Origin: Sindora glabra
Taxonomy: Eukaryota; Streptophyta; Magnoliopsida; Fabales; Fabaceae
Direction of reading: 5' to 3'
Length of the DNA stretch: 64,000 nt
Assembly: GCA_020226215.1 (NCBI GenBank)
Contig: CM035230.1
Span: 7,897,501 to 7,961,500 of the forward strand
Below the pieces are notes generated by a model. The model was not told the DNA's origin and ran no database searches. It saw nothing but the letters and a program-made list of their open reading frames with translations. This document shows positions 24,331-36,095 of the stretch, piece after piece. Position 1 is the stretch's first letter; every line of letters begins with the position of its first letter. A program made the position numbers and the translations under genes.

Positions 24331-27180
24331 GCTCTTATTTAATAGTCTGCAAAAAAAATGAGATTTTGAGAATATGATTTTGAAAGCTTGATAAATGTTT
24401 TTCAAAAGACATGATAATCTTTTTTTTAATTAATCTTTAAAATGATAATAAGAAGTAAAAGAATTCTTGGAAAAAATGCATAAAATACTTGGAAAAATTA
24501 AAAGACTATTTTGGCTAGTGTATTAAGTGAAAAGAATAAAATTTTGTTAAGGAAAAAGAAAGGACTCAAAATATGACAATTCACTTGTGAGTAACTTCCT
24601 TCTAAAATGAATGTTTTGTTATCCCAAAAATGGTTATGGACCCATGTGCTTGTTTCAAGAAGAAAGTAAGAAAAATTTTAAGCTTAAAAAAGCTTTGGGA
24701 GCTCACAATCAACCCCTATGACTATAAGCTACCCTTCTGTATTCTTTTTAAATTTTTAACTTTTTAAAAGTACGTTAAGGTGTAGGGCATATGGGTACTT
24801 GATGTGGTATTTTGGAATAAATTTGAGATTGGAAAGCATATGAAAAGCCATGAACAGTAGCCAAAATAATAAGCCTCATGCATGCTTTGACAAAAATAAA
24901 AATGCAATTTTGCCTATTGAATACAACATGAAAAATTAAAATAATTATGGAATTTTATTGAAGAAGAATTTGATAAGATGAACTCTTATTTGAATGAAAA
25001 CCTATATATGGGTTAAGAAAAATAAATTAATTTATTTTGAAAGATTAGTGGTCTTGTGAAAATATGTTCATGAAGATTTTCATAATTTTACAATATGAAT
25101 ATGAATGTGATGTTCTTGAGATCTACTACACTATTTATGTGATATTTATGGCATGGATGATATTTGTACCTTATCTTGATTTAAGAATGACGAAACTAAT
25201 AAATAGTGATATGGATGTCCTTCTGACATGTCCTTATTAATAAGTAACTCAATGATTACGAGGTTGTCCCTACTATGTAACAATATACATGTATATATTG
25301 CAAGCTCATATGAGTTTTCATCAAAGTTAATGATGCTATTCGTCCTAATATCTTATTATATTTGAACTGTTGTGCAACTAGTAGTTGGAGGGATAAAGAT
25401 GGCAGCAAGTAGGATAAGGTTAAATAAGAGAAACAAAAAGGTAACCCAGCATACCTCTTGCCATTAATGTTTACAAATAGAAACTCAAAAATAAATGTTG
25501 AAGTGTTTTGGTAAGAGAATTTGTTGTATATATGTATTTCTGTATATGTAATTTTTCAGCTAAAACCTATTAGAATAGAGGTTAAGTAGTCATTCACTGA
25601 GTATTTTTACTCATAATCTTGTCATTGTTATTTTACAAATAATCCTCCATTGAAATCAATGACTATTAGTGGCAATTAAACTTACTAGATATAAGTTGTG
25701 TAGACTATGATTCATTTTCATAATTAAGATTGACCAAAATGAACCTACTATTATGTCTCATGTGAGAATAGTCCTAGTTGAAACAAATCTTGTTGTATAG
25801 TATGCATACGAAGCCTTTGTGGATGTTAATGTTGCAAATTCGATGAAATTCTTTGTAGCTTCTAAGGTGCTAATAGTGCAGCCTTTTCTAAAAGCTTTTA
25901 CTACCCATTTTATGGATTTCCTTTTTTACATGTAGCAATTTTTTAAGGATCACATGCCATAAACCTCAACCATCCATAATTTGGTCCACCATAGCACCCA
26001 CATATATTGACTTTTATATTGAAGACTAAAATTGTGCCATGAGACATCAATGATTATCTTTTTCATGAATATTTTCTAAGAAAGAATGAAATTGAATTAC
26101 TTTTGAAACTAGTTTGTAAAATTATAAACTTATTACTTTGTATAATTATTTTAATGCATGACTAAGTGTATAAAAAAATAAACATGACTAAGTATTCGAA
26201 TATAACCTAGAAGCTCTATAATGCATGTATAATTATGAATTTATGGATGCATATTAGTATCATTTCTTTACTATTTTTTATGGAATTTATTAACTTAGAA
26301 TATGAGATTTATAAAATTAGAGTTTTTTAAAAAATAAACATGTGATACTAAAATTTATTTCCAATTTAACTATTTTAAAGCTATAGTATTACTATTTCCA
26401 TGACATTTCTATATTTATAAATATATCCATATTATTTTTTCCATATATGACCCATGACTAGTTCTCTAAAAAAAAGAGAAAAGAAAAATAAGTTTTATAA
26501 ACTATACTAAATTACAACAAAAAGGCACATGATCATTCTTCTTTTAAAAAGAAAGAAGATTAATTTTCTTTATGTTTCTTAATTCTTTCTTTGCTTAGAA
26601 AGAGAATATGTTATCTTTAAACACAGTCATAGGATCATTTTGATTTCTTGAGTTTTCGTAACTTGATCATATTCTATTGCATTTGTTTCATGGTTTGAAC
26701 TATTATATTAAATTAAAATTTAAATATTTAAAAAAAATTAGAGTTTTTCTTTATCTATTTCCATATTGAAATATGTATATGCTTGGGTTCTTATAGAATT
26801 CAAAAAATCTATTTTAACATATTTAAATATGTTTCTTTTTAAAGAAAGAAAAAATATTATATTTAGCCATAAATTATGTACAATTAATATATTAAAGAAA
26901 AAATCATTTTCTTCTAATAAAATATATACATTTATTTATGTTCATAAAAAATTTAGTGAAAATATCACTATGATTATTATGGTATGTTTTTAAATATATT
27001 TCTAAAAACAATTGTCTACATTCTTTCTTCATTTTTGTTACTTTACAAAGTATATTTGAAAAGTTATTTTTGAAAACAACATGATTAGTAAGTAGTTTGA
27101 TTAGAAAGGCTTGTAAAGATGTTGAAATGATATCTTTATACTAATCATGATGGTTCAGAAACTGTATTGTGAAAAACTCA
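23840..27180 (+). mobile_element. Decayed family 2-like LTR sequence, plus strand
   Basis: Three landmarks match the family 2 LTR at 3596-6640 in order. These are a block with GGATAAGGTTAAATAAGAGA near 25410 (compare 5970), TCACTGAGTATTTTTAC near 25595 (compare 6215), and AGGCTTGTAAAGAT...ATATCTTTATACTAATCATGATGG near 27107-27160 (compare 6560-6625). The last two are about 1.1 kb further apart than in the intact copy, so about 1.1 kb was probably inserted around 25980-27100. The 5' end is not found. An open stretch near 25808-25930 is not recognisable as a protein. Confidence 0.4.
24283..24327. repeat. (TA)n microsatellite
   Basis: An uninterrupted TA run of about 45 bp inside decayed LTR sequence. 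Confidence 0.95.
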
Positions 27181-28129
27181 ATCAAGGAGGACATTGGTTA
27201 TTAAGTTAAAAATGTTGGTTATTATTAAGTAACCATCATTGAAAATTAATATTCCACGCTAGTGTCTTTTAGAACCCTACGTGCAATGTCTTATATATCA
27301 TATTGGCTTTGTTAAATATAATAGATGTTATATGAACCCCCTCTTTACCTTAAAAAAATTTGTTCCCCTCTATGCATTCTTTCTATTCTATATAGCTTTT
27401 TAAAACACTTCTTACTATACTGCTCCTAATTTGAAATACATATAGAAGCCCCACATAAAACATAATACTTCTATTTTAAAGTACATACACACCCTAAATG
27501 AAACATAAAGCAATATATATTTTATATTACCATACACAATCCCATATTTAGCAATTGTAATACATAAAAGCTCAATTAAGATAGAAACCATATTCTCCAT
27601 TACACTAACTCCACATAATTTGGACATGAGATTGGATAATACTTCAAGATTTGTGCCGTTGAATGTTAGCATATGGCCAGATCATATTAAATTGCATAGG
27701 AAAAATAATAACATGATAATTTGGCATTTATAGTAATCATAAAGAAAAGGTTTATTGGTGAAAGAAAAATTAGCTTCTAATTTGTCAAATATATTTTCCC
27801 ATATAAAGATATTTGAACAATTATTGATGTACATCTCTCACATAGGACTTGTATTAACTAAACATTTTTTATTAATGAAATACAAACTTTTAAGCAAGTA
27901 ATTATGTATGTAAACATTAACTATAAGAATAAGGACATTGGTATCTTCAAAAGGATCATCAACCTATATCTCTTTATCATGATCTTTTCACATATAAGAC
28001 AACTCCAAATTACCTTTATGATTATCCAAAGGTAGTCTTGATGAAAAAAAAAAGGCATGTCTTAATATTAGTGGCTATGTCTTTTTCATACCCACTACTA
28101 ATAATTTATCTTTTTCCTTGAAGAACTAT
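27181..28129. other. AT-rich stretch next to the CACTA relic, no feature assigned
   Basis: The longest frame is 85 codons on the minus strand (27415-27672); it has no recognisable domain and reads as chance. The stretch lies downstream of the transposase relic on its strand, so it may be the 3' part of the same element. Confidence 0.35.
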
Positions 28130-29130
28130 AAATCATTTATTGTTAAACGGGTTTGTTACATAAAAAACTTGTTTTACTTAGGATGCCATTATGAATGGCT
28201 CCCCTGGTGACTTTCCTTACTAAGATCCACTAATGTGAATCCTAACTTATCCATTCAAACGTCATTTTTATTCTCTAGCCACTTACATTAAAATGCAAGC
28301 TCCCTAAATTAGATGAAATCAATTTCACTATATATTGTTTATGACCCCATAATATAATTTCATTGTATAAATGGCATTTTTGTCTTTGGCACTAGAGACA
28401 TGCATTGCCTTAGCTAACAAAGTGACCTTACTATCCTGCATGGTGCTTCTTTCATCTTATCTCTTTGTGTAAAAAAATATCCATTGATGTTATATCCTTA
28501 ATAAGATATGAGCTCTATACAAGACCCATTAGTTAACCATCTTATAATCTCAAATATAGTATATGGTATTTATATCTTCATACCCTTACATAGTTACAGA
28601 ACTATATGATAAAATAAATAGCTATGTTCAACTTATACCCATTACTCATTCCTTCTATGATGGAGTTTTTTTATTAGAATAATATACTCATCCATGTAAG
28701 GCTTTTTACTATTTTATAGGATGTAAAGGTGTTCCTATGCACATATTTTAAGGTTTGTTCTCTTTACTCAGGTTTCTAATGTACCACCCCCTAAAATTCT
28801 TCCCTCACCATACTTAGGAAACCTAATAATGTTTATGTTTGATAGGTATTTAGTACAAAACTCCATAACTTTCTCAACAATGTACCCCTTAACAATACAT
28901 CCTTCAAGTCGATTTTGATAGTTCATATACCCTTCTTAGATCTTCATATGTAATTCAAATAGGTATATCTAACTTAAGTAAACAAATCCATAGAGTCTCA
29001 TCTCCCTCACCAAATGTACAAACAAATGCACTATGATATCAAAGAATGAAGGTGAAAATTACATCTTAAGTTAACACAATAAGACAACAACATCCTTCTA
29101 CAACTCATTCAAATTCTCTAAGTCAACGAC
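28130..29130 (-). pseudogene. CACTA (En/Spm) transposase relic with DUF4218-like and DUF4216-like parts
   Basis: CACTA transposases cut and reinsert the element by its terminal repeats; this copy is dead. One minus-strand frame from 29130 to about 28771 carries the DUF4218 pattern of plant Tnp2-type proteins. It reads DLENLNEL, then FSPSFFDIIVHLFVHLVRE (usual family form PPSFFDIMVHLxVHLxxE), NRLEGCIVKGYI (usually RPEGxIxExYI), EFCTKYLSN and GEGRILGGGT. At least five in-frame stops interrupt it. Further on, 28425-28330 reads VTLLAKAMHVSSAKDKNAIY then YYGVI, the hallmark of DUF4216, and 28275-28130 continues weakly. The N-terminal part is missing upstream, where LTR-like sequence begins at 29137. 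Strand, domain order and motifs agree, so the family call is firm although the gene is broken. Confidence 0.8.
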
Positions 29131-29136
29131 CATAGC

Positions 29137-32100
29137 TATAATACCCAGTAGAAATCTAACATGTTAATAATAGTAGAATACAATTAGAGAATGTTTATTA
29201 GTGGGTGACTAGTAGAAATACCCATTAATATTGATGGATGAAGATTCATTAAAAATAAATAAGAGAAATTAAAGTATTTCTAGAAGTATTCAAGATCTAA
29301 GCTTGATAGAACTTTAGAGTAACCTAAAGGAGAAGCAAAAAAAAAAAAAGAAATGTCTGAAATTCAAATTCAATAATTTAAATAGTAAAAAATGACTAGT
29401 AGCTATGCAAAATAGTTTTTGATGAAACAATATGGAAAAGTCTAAATTTATGATTCTTCTTAAAATATGTAAAATATTCTCATAAATTTTATTAAAGAGG
29501 AAAAATATGATTTAATTAGTAAAGAAATTAATGTAGCATTTACTAATGTTGCATAATTGAGCATAATTTTAATTAGCACTATAGATTTAAGTAAATGGAG
29601 ATTTTATTAAGAAAATTGAAGAGAGAATTTTAGTATTAAAAATATGAATTTTAAAGTTGATAATTAATGAAATAAATTAATTTTTAGAAGTTAGATTAAA
29701 TTCTAAGTATTTTCCTAAGTATGATTTTTGTTTAGAAATTAAAGGTGATGGTGTGGATTTATGTCTATTAGTTCATTAAAGTGTAGAAACACATGTCTAA
29801 AATCCATTTAAGCAAGCCATATCATCCATTTATAGATAAGAATGCATTTAATACCATCACTTGGAAGGAATATTTGCAATGATGAAAGAATATTCTCCAA
29901 GATATTAGAAGATTATATGAAGATATTATAAGATATTAGTGGATTTTATTAGAATTCTCTTTGGATATGCAATAATGAGAGAATATATTCTTCAAGATTA
30001 GAGAGAGAAAAAAAGATGCCACTTATACATAGGGCATGTCTTGTGTAATCCTAACCAAACCTAACACAAAACTATTTTCAAGTGTGAACACTTAGGGTTG
30101 TCATTATTAGAAGAATATTTGAGAAGATGTAATTGACTTTTTTAGATTTTGCTTCCTAAATTGAAGTAAAACTATAAACTAATAGGAAGTAAGGTGATGA
30201 TGTAATTTTTTTCCTAAAGAAATGACATAAGAGCCCTTGTGCTCTACATTAAATAGGGTTGAGGTTTTGCATTTCTTTTCATACTAAAAATAGAAGCCAT
30301 ACACAGCTATAGAGAGAGAAAAAAGTGTGAGAGATTTTTTGAGTTCTTGAAATAGATGTTCATCTTCTTTCATGTTATCTTAGAGAGATCTTGTGAGTTC
30401 TTAAAGCTTTCATGGTGCTTTGTTGATAGTTTCTTGAAGAATGGCTTAGTGAACCTTGAAGGAGAGGTAAAAGGATCACCATCCCTTAGTTTCATTTCTT
30501 CTTTATGATCCTTTTTAGAGTTTTCTTCACTTCATATTGATTTTGGTTGATGAAACTTAAATCCATAAGTGTGTAAAAAAAGCAAGAAAGGTAAGTACAA
30601 ATCTACTTTTTTTTTCTTGGTTTTCTCTTAAGAAAATCTTATATATATGAGATATACATGTATTTTACTTGATGATATGTTGAAACCATGATTTTTATGG
30701 TGGATTTAGTTTCTTGACTAGAAAAGAATATTTTCTCTAAAATTTTCATTTTGAACTTTAACAAATATAGATCATGAAGAAGATGTTTGATTTTTGTATT
30801 TTTCTTAAAAAAGTTGTTTTGGGAAAAGTTTTGATTTTGAAAAGTGAATCTTTGAAAGGAAGGTTTTCTTGAAAAGAAAAGGGTGTTTTGGAAAGATTTA
30901 ATGTCAAAAAACATCTTTTGTTTTAAAAAGTTTTCATCTTTGGAAACATTCTTAGTTTGAAAAGATAAAAAAAGTTTGAATTCTTTAATTATCTTATGTT
31001 TTTAAGAAAAACCTTATAATTGAGAATGGTTGAAGGTTTTGAAAAAATTTCTTAAAACGTAAGGAAAGAAAATGAGTTCTAAGAAATGTTAAAAACAGGT
31101 TTTTACAAAAGTGGGAAGAAAAGTGTTTTGATGATCTTTAGATATTTTTCTTGAAAAGAAAAAAAAGGAGACGAAAGTATTTTGGAAAAAGATTTACAAA
31201 GAAAGTTGAAAATTATTTTTAAAAAAGACTTGTGGAAATGACTTTTTCTAGCATATGATTTAAAAACATGATTTTTGTAAAAATAAAGTGATGCTTACAG
31301 CTTAAGAAAAATTTTAAGTTTCATGAAAGAGTCAAAATTATATTATCTTTTATTCTAACAAAAATATTATATGATGAGTACATCAAAGTTTTCAAGCAAA
31401 ATTTTATTTGAAAACCCTATATAGCTCTTAGGTGGCATAATGTAACTTATTTTGATTTTTGCAATAAAATCAAGTCTATAATATTTTAAAACCTACTAGA
31501 AATATCATATAATGATTACATCAAAGGTTTTAAGAAAAAAATGATTTCCAAGAAACAAGATTTGAGCTCTTAGGTTCTTTGCTTGAACTTTAAGAAAAAA
31601 ATTGTTTTTATTTGAAAATTATGTTACAATTTGTTTTAAACTCTTTTTGAAAACTTTATAGACATTTATATTGAAGTTTTTGAATAACTCTTGGGTTTTC
31701 TAAAGTTTTCTTGGGAAAATTTCTATTTCTGTAAAAGAATTTACTACACCTTATTTTAAACTCTTTTAGTAATGTTAGTGTTTATATCAAGATTTTTTAT
31801 GCAAAAATACTTTGAAAATGGAACATGCAGCTCACTATTTCTTGCTATAAAAATAACATAAAAGATATTTTTAGAACAAAATTTGCCTCTCACAAATTGA
31901 TTTATTGGTAAAATATTTTAGTTGTTTGTATAAAATGTTTTAAACAAGAAAATGGTGGAAATATGACATATGATGTCATCATTTCAAGGCTGAAATTTTT
32001 TTAAAAAAATTATAAAAATTTAATTAAAAATGGGTATTTCAAATTTAAGCTTTTTGTTTCTTACAAAGATATTTGTTAGTAAAACATTTTGGAAACTTGT

Positions 32101-33120
32101 GTAATATGTTTTAAGCATGAAAAAGATTGAAAAATGACATCTAAAGGCATTATTTTAAATTTGTAAAATGTTATAAAAATTTTCATAAAGATTTGATATT
32201 TTCAAGTATAATAATGTTTGTCATAATCTAATGAAAGATTATGCTTGAATACATGAAAATGGGATGATTGAATAATAAGAGAAAGAGCAATTTTTATACT
32301 GTCATATATGTATATTTATTCTTGATTTAGTAAGAAAAATATATGTCCTTATTTAATAAAGTCATGTGCTAAGTTTAGGTTAAATAGGCTTACTATTAGA
32401 AACAATGGAACTTGGAAGAACCAAGTTGCAATGTCACGATTTTGCAAAAAAATAGTGCACTAATATTACATTTTTGGAAGTAAATTCTTGCTTAATGATA
32501 ACTAATATATTTATGAAAATAATAGCTTTAAAGTTGCTTGATTATAGATGAAAATTTGTATGAAAAATATAATGAGTGATCCACAATTTAAGTGATAAAA
32601 TTGTGAACTCTCATGCTATCATAATGCATGAAAGATGTTGAGATTTCATCCTACATGATATGACAAGGATACTAAATCCTTGAAGAATGAATGATATATT
32701 TGAGCATGAATTGTTAAACTTTTGATAAGCCCAGCATTAAACATGAGAGCATGATTGAAATATTGTTCATGATATTTATAAACATATATTTGTTAATTAG
32801 TGCATGCATTATTTCATGAGAGATATATGCACTAATGAATTTTTTATGTAAAACTATTTGTGAATAATGTTAGTGAAAGATAGAAATGATAAACTCTTGC
32901 ATATGGAATGTGATAAATAATCTAGCATACATGATAAGGTAAATAGGAATATTTTTCTACTAGATGATGTATTTATATTTATTGAAATATTGTTAATGGC
33001 AAAGGATGGTATTTTAACCTTACCTTGGTGATTTATGAATATGACAAAAAGCATTTGAAGGCTGCATGAATCCATTTTCACTAATAAAAATGTTAGAAAA
33101 CCACAAACTTCTATTCATTG
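29137..33120 (+). mobile_element. Long plus-strand LTR-like region, 3' end uncertain
   Basis: It begins TATAATACCCAGTAG at 29137, matching the family start TGTAATACCC with one change, exactly where the transposase relic stops. Near 30230-30310 the order GAGCCCTTGTGCTC, TTAAATAGGG (a weak TATA box at about 30249) and a GAGAGAGAAAAA leader resembles a transcribed LTR. From 30600 to 32200 the sequence is built of G-T-A words such as TTTTGAAAAG and ATTTTCTTGAAAA. A diverged repeat near 31365 and 31495 (ATCATATAATGAxTACATCAAAGxTTT) has a period near 130 bp. No matching TSD (ATAGC expected) was found with confidence. The minus frames at 30639-30914 and 32854-33081 show no domain. Confidence 0.4.
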
Positions 33121-33152
33121 AAATAATATTGTAAGCTTGAGAGGCTATCTTC

Positions 33153-33176
33153 ATATATATATATATATATATATAT
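33153..33176. repeat. (AT)12 microsatellite
   Basis: A short AT run near the presumed end of the LTR-like region. Confidence 0.9.
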
Positions 33177-33428
33177 TATACATACATAAAATAACTATAC
33201 ATGTGTCAAAATTTTATACAAAGATAACTAATTAAATAATAGTCTCAAAATGATTATATAGATAATGTAAAGGGTAAAGACATAATTATACAAATAATTT
33301 TAAAACAAATAAATATGATAGCTATTTATAGGATTAGCTATAAATTATGCTATCAAAATCATTGGTGTTTAGGTCTTCTAGTGCAAGAAAGTAAGGTAAA
33401 GGATCCACATCTACTATTAAAAGCACAA

Positions 33429-33687
33429 CTAGTAGACTGGCTCTAAAGATGTAAAGTCATAAGGCTTGTAGTCATAAGCAAGAACCTTCCACTTATAGAG
33501 AATAATCTCCTGATTAAGTGATAAGGGATCCTTAAAGGCTCTTTTAAATGCAACATGCTTAGACATAGAGCAAGCTTTAAAGTACCACTAAATAGGATCC
33601 AGTATAGCGGGCTCAAATTTAACTACCCTAATCCTAGACCACTATAAGACACTAAAACTTTTAATCCTAATGATAAAATAAAGCCCC
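33429..33687 (-). pseudogene. Unidentified coding relic, minus strand
   Basis: A minus-strand frame of about 85 codons, ending at a stop at 33429-33431, is interrupted by only two or three stops and has protein-like rather than AT-biased composition. Readable pieces are RVVKFEPAILDP, WYFKACSMSKHVAFKRAFKD, PLSLNQEIILYKWKVLAYDY and KPYDFTSLEPVY. I do not recognise the family. The codons are better balanced than in surrounding chance frames, so it was probably part of a transposon-encoded or host protein. No start or splice site can be chosen. Confidence 0.35.
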
Positions 33688-33699
33688 TATCTATACCAA

Positions 33700-34342
33700 C
33701 CATAAATAATGTGATATAAATGCCATCAAACACTAATGACCTCAATATGGTTCATATCTAAAAAATATAACTACAAGTATAATAAGTAATTTAATTACTC
33801 AATGAGATAGGTATCACACAAATTTTCTAATAAGTTTTAGCCAAGAAAATCATCAAGGTATGTAAAAAGCCATAACGACCCCCAAATTATATAGTTATAT
33901 TCATTTATTATTTTGCTTAAAATGATAGTAAGAAAAGTTGAACTCCAAACCTTAATATATATAAAAGAGAAAACTCAACCATTACACTCTTAAACATTTT
34001 TACTTATTTACGTACCAATTTAATATATATTAGAATGTAACAATTTTTAATAAGTGATAAATAAACATTTAACTTTCCATTAATTAAATTTACATAATAA
34101 AATTAATAGACATCAATAAAATAAATATTATAATATGTTAAATGTTGTGTTATATAATTATTTAATGAATTTAAATTATTTACATATTAAAAGTAAAAAT
34201 TATAAGATTAACTTATACATATGTATAATACATACATATACAATGGTGTTTGTCATTTTGTTTAATTTTTAAAACATCACAATAAACAAAAATAGATCAC
34301 TCAAGGATGAAAAAAATTATTTTTGATCAAGTCATATTCTTC
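33700..34342. other. AT-rich stretch, possible LTR edge, no gene
   Basis: The phrase CCATAACGACCCCCAAATT near 33871 resembles a gypsy LTR start of the TGTCACGACCCAAATT type, but no partner end or TSD was found. The rest is A/T-rich and featureless. Confidence 0.3.
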
Positions 34343-34366
34343 CTAAAAAATAGTGATGATGAAAAA

Positions 34367-34370
<4 letters not shown>

Positions 34371-34442
<72 letters not shown>

Positions 34443-34489
34443 TATATATATATGTATGTATGTATATATATGTATGTATGTATATATAT
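34371..34489. repeat. (TA)35 microsatellite followed by TATG-rich repeats
   Basis: TA runs 34371-34440 without interruption, then GATATA and two blocks of TATG units continue to 34489. The minus-strand frame over this stretch is only translated repeat. Confidence 0.95.
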
Positions 34490-34719
34490 TATGTCAATAG
34501 TAAAACCACTATAATATATATAAATAATATGATTCATGGCATAATTGATAATATGTAATAAGAAGCTTAACAGATATCACTATAATATTAAGGAAATGTT
34601 TAGTAAAAATTGAAAGTAATAATTATGTAAAATTATATAATTTAATAATAATTAAACCATTATATTAAAAAAATTTAAGTAAATTATATTTAAATAAATG
34701 ATGTATATATAATCTTCTA

Positions 34720-35340
34720 AAATCTCATTTTAGTCCCTTATTAATTCTAATTCTATCAATTTCATTCTTTATAAATATTTTGTATCAATCTCATCCCTTA
34801 TAAATAATAATTTAATTAATTTAGCTCATTTATTTATATTTATATTTCTATTAATGGATTAATAATTTGATAAATAGAAAGATAAAAAAGATATAAATAA
34901 AATATAAAAAATGAATTAATACTAAAAATTTATAAAAGATCAAATGACTTAACTTATATTTGTGAATAAAGAAAATAAGTATTTTAAATAAAAAATTAAA
35001 ATTAAATAAATTTAATATAATTTAAATAATTTATAATTAAAATTTAAATATACTTGATAGTTCAAAATTATAATTTATATGAATATTTATTTCATATAAT
35101 TCAACCTTTATTAAAAAAATTTTTAGAAAATATAAAAAAATTGCCTGAAAAATGTAAAAAAATTATTTTTATCTTGTAATAACTTAATTAAAAATAAAAA
35201 ATTAACTAATTAATTATTTATAAGGAAAAAATTGATAGAAATATTTGTGAGAGACAAATTTGATATAAGTGAAATTAGTGACAGAATAAATAAGGTTTGG
35301 ATCTATACAAAATAATTTTTAAAATAAAGTCATCAAGTTA
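34720..35340. mobile_element. Possible MITE with long degenerate inverted arms
   Basis: The left arm (34728-34830: TTTTAGTCCCTTATTAATTC, then ATCAATTTCATTC and CATCCCTTATAAATAAT) resembles the reverse complement of 35210-35325 (ACCTTATTTATTCTGTCAC, AATTTCACTTATATCAAATT, TTCCTTATAAATAATTAA). The match is loose and A/T-rich, so part of it may be composition. It has no coding sequence. Confidence 0.38.
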
Positions 35341-35362
35341 TTTAGCATGAGTGTATTTTCAT

Positions 35363-35364
<2 letters not shown>

Positions 35365-35397
<33 letters not shown>

Positions 35398-35399
35398 AT

Positions 35400-35440
<41 letters not shown>
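35365..35440. repeat. Palindromic compound microsatellite (TG)15-TACATA-(CA)12-(TA)8
   Basis: TG runs 35365-35394, TACATA sits at 35395-35400, CA runs 35401-35424 and TA runs 35425-35440. The TG and CA arms are complementary, so one strand can fold into a hairpin with a very short loop. Confidence 0.97.
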
Positions 35441-35888
35441 ACATTTTATTTCATATAATTATTATCACATAAGTATAATTTTATTTATGAAGTCAACTAA
35501 TTAACTAAAAGTTTGTATAAAATATATTATATTTTAATACTAAAGAAGCAAACTAGTGCAATAGAAAGACTTAACATTTCTTAACTTAGAGATTTAATCT
35601 CAATTCCCCATAAATGCAATTTGTATTTTTTAGACAAATAAATTTTCAATGATTTACATTAGTTTAATATAAGTCAAAAGCATTAACAATTTTCAACAGA
35701 TATGCAAATGACAAGCTAGCACCTAGTTAAATCAATTTGATAATCGATCCAATTTAGATATACAAAAATTATTTTAGTTAATTACATTAATTTTAGCAAT
35801 AATTTTATTTTATTTTTTACCATAATTTGTTCATGCTAGTATGAGCTATTAGTCATGAATGTTCCTTTCTTGCCATCTTTTTAATTAT

Positions 35889-36090
35889 TACTACAAGAAT
35901 CAATAAGCCACAAGTAAACTCATGGCAAAAAAAAAATCATTTATGTCATGAGATAATTTTTTCTACGGTAATTTCCTTGCTATGCTCATTTATGCCATAA
36001 GTACATCTAACTAGTATTACAATGCCCAAGCAATATAGCCATAAAAATTTTAATCTTATGCTACGAATTTAATTGTAGCACAAGTGATAA
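35889..36090 (+). mobile_element. Possible CACTA terminal region
   Basis: TACTACAAGAA at 35889-35899 is one base from the common plant CACTA terminus CACTACAAGAA. The next 200 bp repeats short words in both directions (CATGGCA at 35921, ATGCCATAAG at 35994, TAGCCATAAAA at 36018), as subterminal regions of these elements do. I did not find the opposite terminus. Confidence 0.35.
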
Positions 36091-36095
36091 TTTAT

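Noticed and set aside
25808..25930. Open plus-strand stretch (FVDVNVANSMKFFVASKV...) as a gene fragment
   Set aside because: No recognisable motif, flanked by stops and inside LTR-like sequence; too little to call coding.
27335..27370. Minus-strand AAGGTAAAGAGGGGG resembles a second polypurine tract
   Set aside because: No TG-type LTR start follows on the minus strand and no element boundary was found, so I leave it unassigned.
28770..28795. Minus-strand GGAAGAATTTTAGGGGGTGG looks like a polypurine tract before an LTR
   Set aside because: It lies in the readable CACTA transposase frame as GEGRILGGGT, so the purine run is coding, not a priming tract.
34343..34537. Open frame of 64 codons, minus strand
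   Set aside because: It is translated TA/TATG repeat (Ile-Tyr runs).
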